This document shows, in pieces, positions 1 through 5,960 of a DNA stretch of 5,960 bases. The stretch's first letter is position 1. Each line of letters begins with the position of its first letter. The notes beneath the pieces were generated by a model. The model did no database searches and was not told the DNA's origin. It saw only the letters and a list, made by a program, of their open reading frames with translations. Position numbers and translations under genes: made by a program. Source of the stretch: Sulfurospirillum sp. UBA6810 (lineage in GTDB: Bacteria > Campylobacterota > Campylobacteria > Campylobacterales > Sulfurospirillaceae); assembly GCA_002469305.1 (NCBI GenBank), contig DKEY01000065.1, positions 1 to 5,960 of the forward strand, read 5' to 3'.

Positions 1-173
1 TCAGAGATGTCATGCAGTGTTTTCACGTTAAAATTTTCTTTTAAACGATTTATCTCTTCGTTATTGTGAATCAAGGGTCCAATCGTCGATGCATTTTGCG
101 TGTTCTCGGCAATTTTGATTGCACGTTTTACACCAAAACAAAAGCCATAACTTTTTGCTAGTTTTATTTCCAT
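1..173 (-). CDS. ispH: 4-hydroxy-3-methylbut-2-enyl diphosphate reductase (IspH/LytB), N-terminal part, runs off the left edge
   Basis: Only the first 57 codons are inside the window. The protein is recognised by its N-terminus: SYGFCFGVKRA carries the first iron-sulfur ligand (Cys12), and GPLIHN around residues 32-37 carries the conserved substrate-pocket histidine (His36). By family knowledge IspH is a cytoplasmic 4Fe-4S enzyme that reduces HMBPP to isopentenyl and dimethylallyl diphosphate, the last step of the MEP pathway. The ATG at 171-173 is chosen because GGAG lies 7 bases upstream (181-184) and the family's N-terminus begins right there. It follows aroA after 61 bp of AT-rich sequence with no terminator hairpin, so it is probably co-transcribed; a separate weak promoter in that gap cannot be excluded. 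The remaining roughly 220 residues of the usual ~275-310 lie outside, so integrity of the gene cannot be judged. Confidence 0.95.
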   Translation of the reverse strand, partial: MEIKLAKSYGFCFGVKRAIKIAENTQNASTIGPLIHNNEEINRLKENFNVKTLHDIS

Positions 174-234
174 TTTCTATCTCCATTGTATAGAACAAAC
201 CTCTATAAAAATTCATCTCTTTTTTCAAAAAGCT

Positions 235-1509
235 TTACTGAACGCTTCCTATTTGAGAGAGTAGTTCAACAAAGTTTGGAAAAGAGGTTTGTATGCATTC
301 AGTATCTTCAATCTTCACAGGTACAACTAATCCTGCTATCGCAAAACTCATTGCAATCCTATGGTCACCAAAACTGTTGATAGTTGCACTTTGCAATTTC
401 CCACCACTTACTTCATATCCATCATTAAACTCTGTTACATTTATCCCACAAAGTTTCAAGTTTTCTACAACGCTGGTGATTCTATCACTCTCTTTTACTC
501 TTAATTCTTGTGCATTTTTTACTAAACTCTTACCACTTGCACAGGCAAATGCTATGGATAAGGCAGGAAGTTCATCTATAAGCCAAGGGATGTTTTCTTC
601 TACCACAACTCCATTAAGTGGAGCGTAACTGATAATGATATCTCCTACACTCTCATATGTGTTGTCTGTCTCTATAAACTCTATGTTTGCGCCCATGCGT
701 TGTAAAACTTTGTATGCTTCAATCCTTGTTGGGTTTAAGAGCATATTTTTTAAAGTCACTTTTGAGTTTGGAGTTATAGCCGCTGCAACTGCAAAGAAAA
801 AGCCACTTGATGGGTCATTTGGTACAGTTATATTAAGCGGTTCTAGTTTCTTACATGTAGGATTTAAAATAACTGTTGTACCTTCAGTTTTTATATCTAC
901 CCCCATGCCTTTTAGCATTTTCTCCGTATGGTCACGGCTTAGTTCTGGTTCACTAAACTTACATGTAGCCTCACTCTTTAACCCAGCTAAAATAAGAGCG
1001 CTCTTTACCTGAGCTGATGCTATCGGACTTTCATATGAAAAAGACTCTAGCTTTTTTCCTCTTATCGAGATTGGTGCATACTCGCCATTGCCTCTTCCAT
1101 CTATACAAGCCCCAATATCACGAAGAGGGTTCGCCACTCTTTTCATAGGCCGAGAGGCTAAATACTTATCTCCATGTAAAACAAAGAAACCTTCTTGGGA
1201 AGATAAAAATCCCATCAAAAGTCTTATTGCAGTCCCTGAGTTACCACAGTCTAAGATACAAGGAGGTTCAGCTAACTTTAGAGGTGGTGTGATGATATAC
1301 TCATCACCTCTCTTTTGAACATCTGCGCCAAGCAGTTTCACAATATTGAGAGTACACATCGTATCCTCAGCACCCAAAAAATTTCTTACATGTGAAGGTT
1401 TTTCACTTAAAAGTGAAAATATAGCGCATCTATGCGATATAGATTTGTCACTTGCTATTTTATCTGTTACAAAATCAAAAGATTTATTAGGTGCTACTTG
1501 TAAAATCAT
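235..1509 (-). CDS. aroA: 3-phosphoshikimate 1-carboxyvinyltransferase (EPSP synthase)
   Basis: This 424-residue protein has the normal length for EPSP synthase, the cytoplasmic shikimate-pathway enzyme that joins PEP to shikimate 3-phosphate on the way to chorismate. Visible motifs, in order, are SDKSISHR (20-27, phosphate and PEP contacts), CGNSGTAIRLL (88-98, PEP loop), SRPMKRV (119-125), SAQVKSALILAG (165-176), SRDHTE (191-196), IDELPAL (311-317, catalytic Asp312), RVKESDR (337-343, catalytic Glu340) and GDHRIAM (381-387). The active site looks complete. Several positions resemble class II enzymes more than E. coli AroA: RL rather than RP after the PEP loop, and TSFP at 408-411 where E. 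coli has the Lys411-containing KTFP. The ATG overlaps the pheT stop as ATGA, and only a weak GGGA lies 10 bases upstream, so translation probably depends on coupling to pheT. It is the third gene of the pheS operon and ends in TAA. Confidence 0.97.
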   Translation of the reverse strand: MILQVAPNKSFDFVTDKIASDKSISHRCAIFSLLSEKPSHVRNFLGAEDTMCTLNIVKLLGADVQKRGDEYIITPPLKLAEPPCILDCGNSGTAIRLLMGFLSSQEGFFVLHGDKYLASRPMKRVANPLRDIGACIDGRGNGEYAPISIRGKKLESFSYESPIASAQVKSALILAGLKSEATCKFSEPELSRDHTEKMLKGMGVDIKTEGTTVILNPTCKKLEPLNITVPNDPSSGFFFAVAAAITPNSKVTLKNMLLNPTRIEAYKVLQRMGANIEFIETDNTYESVGDIIISYAPLNGVVVEENIPWLIDELPALSIAFACASGKSLVKNAQELRVKESDRITSVVENLKLCGINVTEFNDGYEVSGGKLQSATINSFGDHRIAMSFAIAGLVVPVKIEDTECIQTSFPNFVELLSQIGSVQ

Positions 1510-3842
1510 CTTATGCTAATCCCAAATTTTTCATTTATAGACTTCAGTATATTTTCTAAAATACTATTGATATCTTCGTCTTCTAGTGTTTTTTCTAAAG
1601 ATTGAAATTGGAGTTTAAGTGTTAGGCTCATTTGATTTCCAAAATCTTCACTCTCATATATATCAATTGGATAGAGTTTGATAAGCTCTTTTGGAGAGAT
1701 AGAAAGGATATGCTCTCTTAATGTACCAAAAGCCAAATCTTTTGAGACCATAAGACTCAAATCTCTTGTACTCATCTGAAACTTTGAGTACTCTTTTGCT
1801 TCTTTTCTACCATAAAAAAGTTTATCTAAATCAAGTTCACATATATAAGTTCTTGGTAAATCTAACTCACTCTCTATTTGTAAATGTACACGTGAAATAA
1901 ATCCAGCTTCTTCGCCAGATATCATCACTTTTGCAAATTCATACGGGCTACTTAGAAGGTCTGTACATACTCCTTTTTCAAGTTCAAATTCACCAACAAC
2001 AGAACTTACCAAATGAGCAAATTTGAAAAAGTCAATTTGTGCAGGTTTTCCATGATTTGAAATTTTTTCATTTTCTATGTCACCACTAAAAACAAATCCT
2101 AGCTTCATGCTTTCACTTCGACTTTTATCAAAAACAATACCTGTTTCAAATAACCTGACACTTTTTTTACCAAACTTTACATTTCTACTTACAGAATCTA
2201 AAAGATTTGGTATCAGAGACGTTCTGAGTGTATTTAACTCATTTGTTATAGGATTTGATAATTCTCTTTTTTTATAAATTGTTTTAAGCCCATACTTTTC
2301 AACTCTTTTTAAGTCATCAAACACAAAGTGTAATGCTTCGTAAAAGCCAACACCTACTGCTTTGTATCTGTACATTTGACGTTTTTTAAAATTTTCATAG
2401 GCACTATTGATCTTGGCTTTTTCAGCAAATACAAGAGGTTTTGAATGTATATTGTCTATTCCTACAATCCTTACTATCTCTTCACAAACATCTTGTTCAT
2501 TTAAAATATCACTCCTAAATGCAGGAACTTTTAAGTGCATAACATTTTGTTCATTTTTAAATCCAACTTCAAAACCTAGTCTTTGAAGTATCTTAATAAT
2601 AAGATTTTTTTCTATCTCTTGCCCTATCATCAACGCTAGCTCTTCTAAATTGATAGTGATATGAGTTGGTTTCATATCTTGTATCACTTCTTGGGAACCA
2701 GCATATACAAGAACATCGGAAGTCTTACTTAAAATTTCTATACAGTAATCCAAACCAAACTCTAAGTCTGGCTCACTTCCTCTGCTTGAACGATAGAGAT
2801 GTCTATCTGCTTCTACTTTTTTGTTTGCACTATTTTCTGAGATAATAGTCGGATGTGTATAGTTTGCTTCTAAGATAACTTTTTCATCATTTGCATTTGC
2901 TTTGCACTCACTTCCCTGAGAAATGCCAACATAAGATAAAAGTTGAGAATTTATACCATACACTGCATCTAAATTATTAGTATGTTTTTTGATTTTTACT
3001 GTTGCTTTTTCATTTTGTGCAAAACATTTATGTGAGTATGCACGGATGAGAACACCTGTTGTATATGTAGCATAAGTAATTAACCTCTCAAGAGCATCTT
3101 CTTTATAGTTTTCTGCAAAAGCAAGTCTTAAATCTATAAGAAAATTACTTCTGATTTCGCTTTTGTCATAAACTTTATATAAAAATGAACCATCTACTTT
3201 ATCATGAGCTATGACATTTAAAACTCTTCCAATGCCTAGTTGATTTTCGTCATCTTCTTTTTTCTCACTAACGTGCATATCTATATCAAAAGGAACACTC
3301 AAATCTCTCGCAACACCATGGACACTAAGACAATCTCCTCTGTTAGCTGTTAACTCTATCTCTATAACATCATCAGCTACTAGAGAATACTCATTAAACT
3401 CTTTACCAAGGACAAGTTCCCCAATGCTATCATCTAAAATCATGATGCCTTCACCCATTTTGGGAAGACCTAACTCTTCAGCAGAACATATCATCCCACA
3501 AGAATCAAATCCACGAAGTTTTGCCTGTTTTATCTCTAGCCCATTTGGTAAAACTGCCCCAACTTTTGAAACAACTACAAACTGCCCTGCGCCAACATTT
3601 TTAGCACCACACACTATCTGTACTTTTTCACTGCCTAAATCAACTTGACAAACATTTAATTTATCTGCATCAGGGTGTTTTTCGCACTCTAGTACTTTTG
3701 CTATAACTACATTTTTAGGAATTTTGATACTTTTTACACTATCAACTTCTAGACCGATATCATTTAAGGTTGTACATACTTCTTCCGTTGATATCTTTGA
3801 AATATCAATCCACTCTTTGAGCCACTCTCTTGTAATAATCAT
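1506..3842 (-). CDS. pheT: Phenylalanyl-tRNA synthetase beta subunit
   Basis: At 778 residues this has the usual full length. PheT pairs with PheS as an (alpha-beta)2 enzyme in the cytoplasm and charges tRNA-Phe. Domains in order: an N-terminal segment with an OB-fold tRNA-binding domain at about 40-150 (VIAKVLECEKHPDADKLNVC, later GAKNVGAGQ), the TANRGDCLSVHGVARDL block at 165-181, a B3/4-type region at about 205-375, a B5 domain at 392-465 (PAFRSDILNEQDVCEEI), a catalytic-like core at about 475-675 (LSNPITNELNTLRTSLIPNL, RLFETGIVF), and a C-terminal anticodon-binding FDX-ACB domain at about 684-778 (STRDLSLMV, ending GISIR). The B3/4 region is odd: the usual GQPxHAFD motif appears as GVLIRAYS (263-270), so the editing site may be degenerate. 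The ATG overlaps the pheS stop (ATGA), with GGAG 8 bases upstream at 3851-3854. The TGA stop overlaps the aroA start. Confidence 0.97.
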   Translation of the reverse strand: MIITREWLKEWIDISKISTEEVCTTLNDIGLEVDSVKSIKIPKNVVIAKVLECEKHPDADKLNVCQVDLGSEKVQIVCGAKNVGAGQFVVVSKVGAVLPNGLEIKQAKLRGFDSCGMICSAEELGLPKMGEGIMILDDSIGELVLGKEFNEYSLVADDVIEIELTANRGDCLSVHGVARDLSVPFDIDMHVSEKKEDDENQLGIGRVLNVIAHDKVDGSFLYKVYDKSEIRSNFLIDLRLAFAENYKEDALERLITYATYTTGVLIRAYSHKCFAQNEKATVKIKKHTNNLDAVYGINSQLLSYVGISQGSECKANANDEKVILEANYTHPTIISENSANKKVEADRHLYRSSRGSEPDLEFGLDYCIEILSKTSDVLVYAGSQEVIQDMKPTHITINLEELALMIGQEIEKNLIIKILQRLGFEVGFKNEQNVMHLKVPAFRSDILNEQDVCEEIVRIVGIDNIHSKPLVFAEKAKINSAYENFKKRQMYRYKAVGVGFYEALHFVFDDLKRVEKYGLKTIYKKRELSNPITNELNTLRTSLIPNLLDSVSRNVKFGKKSVRLFETGIVFDKSRSESMKLGFVFSGDIENEKISNHGKPAQIDFFKFAHLVSSVVGEFELEKGVCTDLLSSPYEFAKVMISGEEAGFISRVHLQIESELDLPRTYICELDLDKLFYGRKEAKEYSKFQMSTRDLSLMVSKDLAFGTLREHILSISPKELIKLYPIDIYESEDFGNQMSLTLKLQFQSLEKTLEDEDINSILENILKSINEKFGISIR

Positions 3843-4831
3843 CTAAATTGCTCCAATAATCTTAAGTCACCTTCAAATAAAGAGCGTAAATCTGGTATCT
3901 TATGTAGTAACATTGCAAATCTTTCCACCCCTAAACCAAAAGCATATCCACTTACATTTTCATAGCCAACAGCTTTAAAAACATTTGGATCTACATAACC
4001 ACTTCCTAGCACTTCTAGCCAACCAGTATGAGAACAAACTCTACACCCTGAGCCTTTACAGAAGATACAACTTATATCTACTTCTGTACTTGGTTCCGTA
4101 AAAGGAAAGAAGCTTGGACGAAAACGAACCTTTACATCACCAAACATATACTTTAAAAAATCTTCTAGTATAAACTTTAGATTTGCAAATGAAACTTGCC
4201 CTGCTTCTTCTACAACTAAACCTTCTACTTGATGGAACATTGGGGTATGTGTTAAGTCATAGTCTCGTCTAAAAACAGCACCTGGACAAATCATACGAAT
4301 AGGTGGTTTTTCTTTTAGCATTGTTCTTATCTGTACAGGACTTGTATGTGTGCGAAGTAGCATATTGTCTTCAAAATAAAAGGTATCTTGCATATCACGT
4401 GCGGGGTGGTATTTGGGAAGATTCAGTGCTTCAAAGTTATGGAAGTCATCTTCAACCAAAGGACCTTCTTCGATGGAAAAGTTCATACTCACAAAATATT
4501 CAATAATTTTATCCATCGTATCCATCACAGGATGGATAGCTCCTGAATTTGACTCTTTATTGAACAGAGTTACATCAACACCATCTTTTTTCATTTCATA
4601 TGCAATCGCTTCAGCTTCGAGATGTAATTTTTTTTCATTCAATAAATTTAAAAAATTTTCTTTATCTGTATTGATAGTTTGAGCGAACTCTTTTTTTTCT
4701 ACATCGGATAAACTTTTCATTTTTGCAAAAGCATCTGCAAAATATCCCTTTTTACCAAACAACGAAACTCTTATTTTTTCTAACTCTTTTAAATCATCAC
4801 AAGAGTTTATTGAGTTTACAATCTCTTTCAT
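3839..4831 (-). CDS. pheS: Phenylalanyl-tRNA synthetase alpha subunit (catalytic)
   Basis: This 330-residue protein matches the family's usual length and is first in the operon. It carries the class II active site of phenylalanyl-tRNA synthetase, activating Phe with ATP and transferring it to tRNA-Phe. Residues 1-85 form a charged, helical coiled-coil arm for tRNA binding. The core follows: HPVMDTMDKIIEYF (100-113, motif 1 area), NLPKYHPARDMQDTFYF (137-153), motif 2 (FRRD 187-190 with THTPMFHQVEG 194-204), TEPSTEVD (245-252), and motif 3 (GYAFGLGVERF 295-305, with the class-defining Arg304). The alanine in the GYAFG pocket, which sets Phe specificity in E. coli, is present. Residues 255-266 hold a CxxC-x4-CxxC cluster, probably a metal-binding insert that many bacterial PheS have and E. 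coli lacks. The ATG is supported by AAGGA at 4841-4845, 9 bases upstream, which touches an inverted repeat. Stop and pheT start overlap as ATGA. Confidence 0.97.
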   Translation of the reverse strand: MKEIVNSINSCDDLKELEKIRVSLFGKKGYFADAFAKMKSLSDVEKKEFAQTINTDKENFLNLLNEKKLHLEAEAIAYEMKKDGVDVTLFNKESNSGAIHPVMDTMDKIIEYFVSMNFSIEEGPLVEDDFHNFEALNLPKYHPARDMQDTFYFEDNMLLRTHTSPVQIRTMLKEKPPIRMICPGAVFRRDYDLTHTPMFHQVEGLVVEEAGQVSFANLKFILEDFLKYMFGDVKVRFRPSFFPFTEPSTEVDISCIFCKGSGCRVCSHTGWLEVLGSGYVDPNVFKAVGYENVSGYAFGLGVERFAMLLHKIPDLRSLFEGDLRLLEQFR

Positions 4832-4843
4832 TTAGTTATATCC

Positions 4844-4870
4844 TTTTTACCAAGTCTGACTTAGTAAAAA
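4844..4870 (-). promoter_or_regulatory. 12-bp inverted repeat in the pheS leader, abutting the ribosome binding site
   Basis: On the minus strand the arms TTTTTACTAAGT and ACTTGGTAAAAA flank a 3-base loop. As RNA of the pheS transcript all 12 positions pair, one as a G-U wobble. As plus-strand RNA the same position is a C-A mismatch, so the hairpin favours the pheS message. The downstream arm ends inside the AAGGA Shine-Dalgarno (4841-4845), leaving GGA single-stranded. No U-run follows, so it is not a simple terminator. It could be a translational control hairpin, an mRNA-stabilising structure or a DNA operator; nothing in the sequence settles which. Confidence 0.45.
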
Positions 4871-4941
4871 CTCTTCGTATTGAAAACTATATACAAAGAA
4901 TTTTACGTTTTATAAATTTGTTGTATTTTATAGAAAAGTTA

Positions 4942-4971
4942 ATTATAAAAGAGTTAAATGTTTAAATTATA
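4942..4971 (-). promoter_or_regulatory. Candidate -10 boxes for the pheS-pheT-aroA-ispH operon
   Basis: Two perfect TATAAT hexamers read on the minus strand, at 4966-4971 and at 4942-4947, either of which would give a pheS leader of roughly 105-130 bases containing the inverted repeat. Neither has a convincing TTGACA-like -35 box at 16-18 bp. That is expected for Campylobacterota sigma-70 promoters, which rely on the -10 box and AT-rich upstream DNA. In DNA this AT-rich, chance matches are likely, so the assignment is tentative; the TATAAA at 4927-4932 and TATAGT at 4886-4891 are weaker alternatives. Confidence 0.35.
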
Positions 4972-4993
4972 CCTACAATAAGAGAATTTAACA

Positions 4994-4999
4994 TATAAT
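4994..4999 (+). promoter_or_regulatory. Candidate -10 box for the HIT gene
   Basis: A perfect TATAAT lies 26 bases upstream of the HIT-gene ATG. It would place the transcription start near 5006 and give a leader of about 20 bases that still includes the AGGAG ribosome binding site at 5015-5019. No good -35 hexamer is seen 16-18 bp upstream. Its position suits a divergent promoter next to the pheS promoter region. Confidence 0.5.
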
Positions 5000-5025
5000 G
5001 GCATAAAAAAGAATAGGAGAAAAAT

Positions 5026-5382
5026 ATGACAATTTTTAGTAAAATCATTAGTGGTGAATTACCATGCAATAAGGTGCTAGAAAATGATAATTTTTTAGCA
5101 TTTCACGATATAAATCCAAAAGCTCCCATCCATATACTTATCATTCCAAAAGTTGAAGTTCAAAATTTTCAAGAAGTTACACCAGAAATCATGGCAGGAA
5201 TGACCTCTTTTATACAAGAAGTTGCAACATTTTTAGGATTAGATACAAATGGTTATAGGTTGATAACAAACAATGGAAGTGATGGAGGGCAAGAGGTTAT
5301 GCATCTTCATTTTCATCTACTAGGTGGAGCAAAATTAAGTTGGAACCACCTTAGTGATAGCGACTCTAAAAACTTTTTCTAA
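5026..5382 (+). CDS. Histidine triad (HIT) family protein, HinT/PKCI-like nucleoside phosphoramidase
   Basis: This 118-residue protein has the length and fold signature of the Hint branch of the HIT superfamily. The triad HLHFHLLGG sits at 93-101 with His93, His95 and the catalytic His97. Upstream, DINPKAPIHILIIPK (28-42) supplies the nucleotide-binding strand with His36, and RLITNNGSDGGQEVMH (78-93) is the usual glycine-containing loop leading to the triad. By family knowledge these cytoplasmic homodimers hydrolyse purine nucleoside phosphoramidates and aminoacyl-adenylates; the natural substrate here is not known. The C-terminal tail after LGGAKLSW (residues 107-118) is polar and not diagnostic. 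The ATG has AGGAG 6 bases upstream (5015-5019). It is transcribed alone, divergent from pheS and convergent with argH, and I recall a HIT gene also beside pheS in Campylobacter jejuni. Because Hint enzymes can act on aminoacyl-AMP, closeness to a tRNA synthetase is suggestive but unproven. Confidence 0.93.
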   Translation: MTIFSKIISGELPCNKVLENDNFLAFHDINPKAPIHILIIPKVEVQNFQEVTPEIMAGMTSFIQEVATFLGLDTNGYRLITNNGSDGGQEVMHLHFHLLGGAKLSWNHLSDSDSKNFF

Positions 5383-5388
5383 CAGATT

Positions 5389-5426
5389 AAAAAATTAGGG
5401 CTAAAAATTTAGCCCTTAATTTTTAT
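5389..5426. terminator. Bidirectional rho-independent terminator between the HIT gene and argH
   Basis: A perfect 8-bp stem, AGGGCTAA (5397-5404) with TTAGCCCT (5409-5416), encloses a 4-base loop. The stem can be extended outward by AT pairs across one bulged T. On the plus strand it is followed by a T-rich tail (TTAATTTTTATTTT); on the minus strand it is followed by AATTTTTT. It therefore fits termination of both convergent genes. The argH stop codon (5423-5425) lies inside the plus-side tail, so argH RNA enters the hairpin almost immediately after its stop. Confidence 0.85.
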
Positions 5427-5960
5427 TTTCTACTATTTATCCAACTTTCAAAATATTCTAATTGTTTTTGTGTAGATTTTGTTGCCGTACCACCTTGAGA
5501 ATTTCTTGCATTCATCGAAGTCTCAAGCTTTAATGCATGAATAATATCCTCTTTGATATTTGTCTCAAATTTCTGTAATTCTTCTAAGTTTAGTTCACTT
5601 ACATCTTTTGAATTTTCTTCTGCGTACGCAACAATCTCGCCTGTAAGTTTATAAGCATCTCTAAAAGTATATCCACATTTTGAAGTCAAATAATCAGCCA
5701 AATCAGTGGCACTCAAATGCCCTTTTTTTGTTGCTTTTAGCATTGCCTCTTTATCAACACTCATACTTTTAAGAGCTTCGCTTAAAATTTTGATTGAAAT
5801 TTTTGCAGTTTTTACACTGTCAAAAACTCCTTCTTTATCCTCTTGCATATCTTTATTATAAGCAAGTGGCAAACCTTTTAGTACGGTTAAAAGAGAGATT
5901 AGATTACCATTGACCCTTCCTGTTTTCCCACGAAGAAGTTCAGGTACATCTGGATTTTTC
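5423..5960 (-). CDS. argH: Argininosuccinate lyase (ArgH), C-terminal part, runs off the right edge
   Basis: The open frame continues without a stop to the right edge and gives the last 178 residues of a protein that is normally about 460 long; a TTG at 5870-5872 is internal, not the start. The visible part begins KNPDVPELLRGKTGRVNG, which is the tail of the fumarase/aspartase superfamily signature (GSSxMPxKxNP) joined to the ArgH-specific block. It continues with GLPLAYNKDMQEDKEGVFDS, typical of ArgH, and ends with the helical C-terminal domain (LADYLTSKCGYTFRDAYKL and later NSQGGTATKS). By family knowledge the cytoplasmic tetramer splits argininosuccinate into arginine and fumarate, the last step of arginine synthesis. 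The catalytic Ser loop lies just upstream, outside the window, so activity cannot be fully judged. The gene converges on the HIT gene, with 40 bp between stops and a shared terminator. Confidence 0.95.
   Translation of the reverse strand, partial: KNPDVPELLRGKTGRVNGNLISLLTVLKGLPLAYNKDMQEDKEGVFDSVKTAKISIKILSEALKSMSVDKEAMLKATKKGHLSATDLADYLTSKCGYTFRDAYKLTGEIVAYAEENSKDVSELNLEELQKFETNIKEDIIHALKLETSMNARNSQGGTATKSTQKQLEYFESWINSRK

Noticed and set aside
174..234. Possible terminator or separate promoter between aroA and ispH
   Set aside because: The only hairpin is a 6-bp stem of mostly A-T pairs with a 2-base loop, and the -10-like words are weak or too close to the ispH ribosome binding site. Not strong enough to list.
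849..968. A repeated TTACATGTA word in aroA
   Set aside because: Both copies encode Thr-Cys-Lys in the aroA frame, and two copies of a short AT-rich palindrome are likely by chance.
293..1012. Two plus-strand open frames (111 and 125 codons) antisense to aroA
   Set aside because: They are shadows of the well-supported aroA reading frame and show no recognisable domains.
4519..4538. A perfect 8-bp inverted repeat (TATCCATC / GATGGATA, 4-base loop) inside pheS
   Set aside because: It lies in the codons for the HPVMDTMDK stretch, where repeated ATGGAT codons produce it; no sign of a function beyond coding.
4723..4965. An 80-codon plus-strand open frame reaching from the start of pheS into the intergenic region
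   Set aside because: Most of it lies antisense to pheS, its product is low-complexity hydrophobic with no family resemblance, and it has no proper ribosome binding site. Treated as a chance frame.
4832..5000. A pheM-like leader peptide with a run of Phe codons upstream of pheS
   Set aside because: Reading the minus strand for ATG and TTG starts gives only very short peptides without Phe runs, and there is no terminator with a U-run before pheS. E. coli-type attenuation is not supported.
5870..5872. TTG as the start of a 149-residue protein at the right end
   Set aside because: The frame is open upstream to the window edge and encodes conserved ArgH sequence there, so the TTG is an internal Leu codon.

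Overview
This is a compact, AT-rich bacterial window of ordinary housekeeping genes. It most likely comes from a Campylobacterota (Epsilonproteobacteria) genome related to Sulfurimonas, Sulfurovum or Campylobacter. That placement rests on protein character, on AT-rich codon use, and on the order HIT gene / pheS-pheT-aroA-ispH. As I recall it, Campylobacter jejuni has the same order, followed there by rpsA. The genus is inference; no rRNA or other marker is present.

Layout. From 4831 down to the left edge, the minus strand carries a dense operon: pheS (330 aa), pheT (778 aa), aroA (424 aa) and the first 57 codons of ispH. pheS/pheT and pheT/aroA each overlap by four bases (ATGA), and ispH follows aroA after 61 bp with no terminator in between. 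The 194 bp at 4832-5025 separates this operon from a divergent small HIT-family gene on the plus strand (5026-5382). It holds the only clear promoter signals, plus a 12-bp inverted repeat directly before the pheS ribosome binding site. The HIT gene converges on the 3' end of argH (minus strand, 5423 to the right edge, N-terminus outside the window). A hairpin with U-runs on both sides probably terminates both.

How the genes fit together. PheS and PheT form phenylalanyl-tRNA synthetase. AroA makes EPSP, the precursor of chorismate and hence of phenylalanine, so one transcript covers aromatic precursor synthesis and phenylalanine use. IspH (last step of the MEP isoprenoid pathway), the HIT hydrolase and ArgH (arginine biosynthesis) have no evident direct link to it.

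I found no mobile element, CRISPR array, tRNA, rRNA, toxin or defence gene, and no sign of an undescribed system. The points most worth a second look are the apparently degenerate editing region of PheT, the inverted repeat in the pheS leader, the class II-like active site of AroA and the four-cysteine cluster in PheS.
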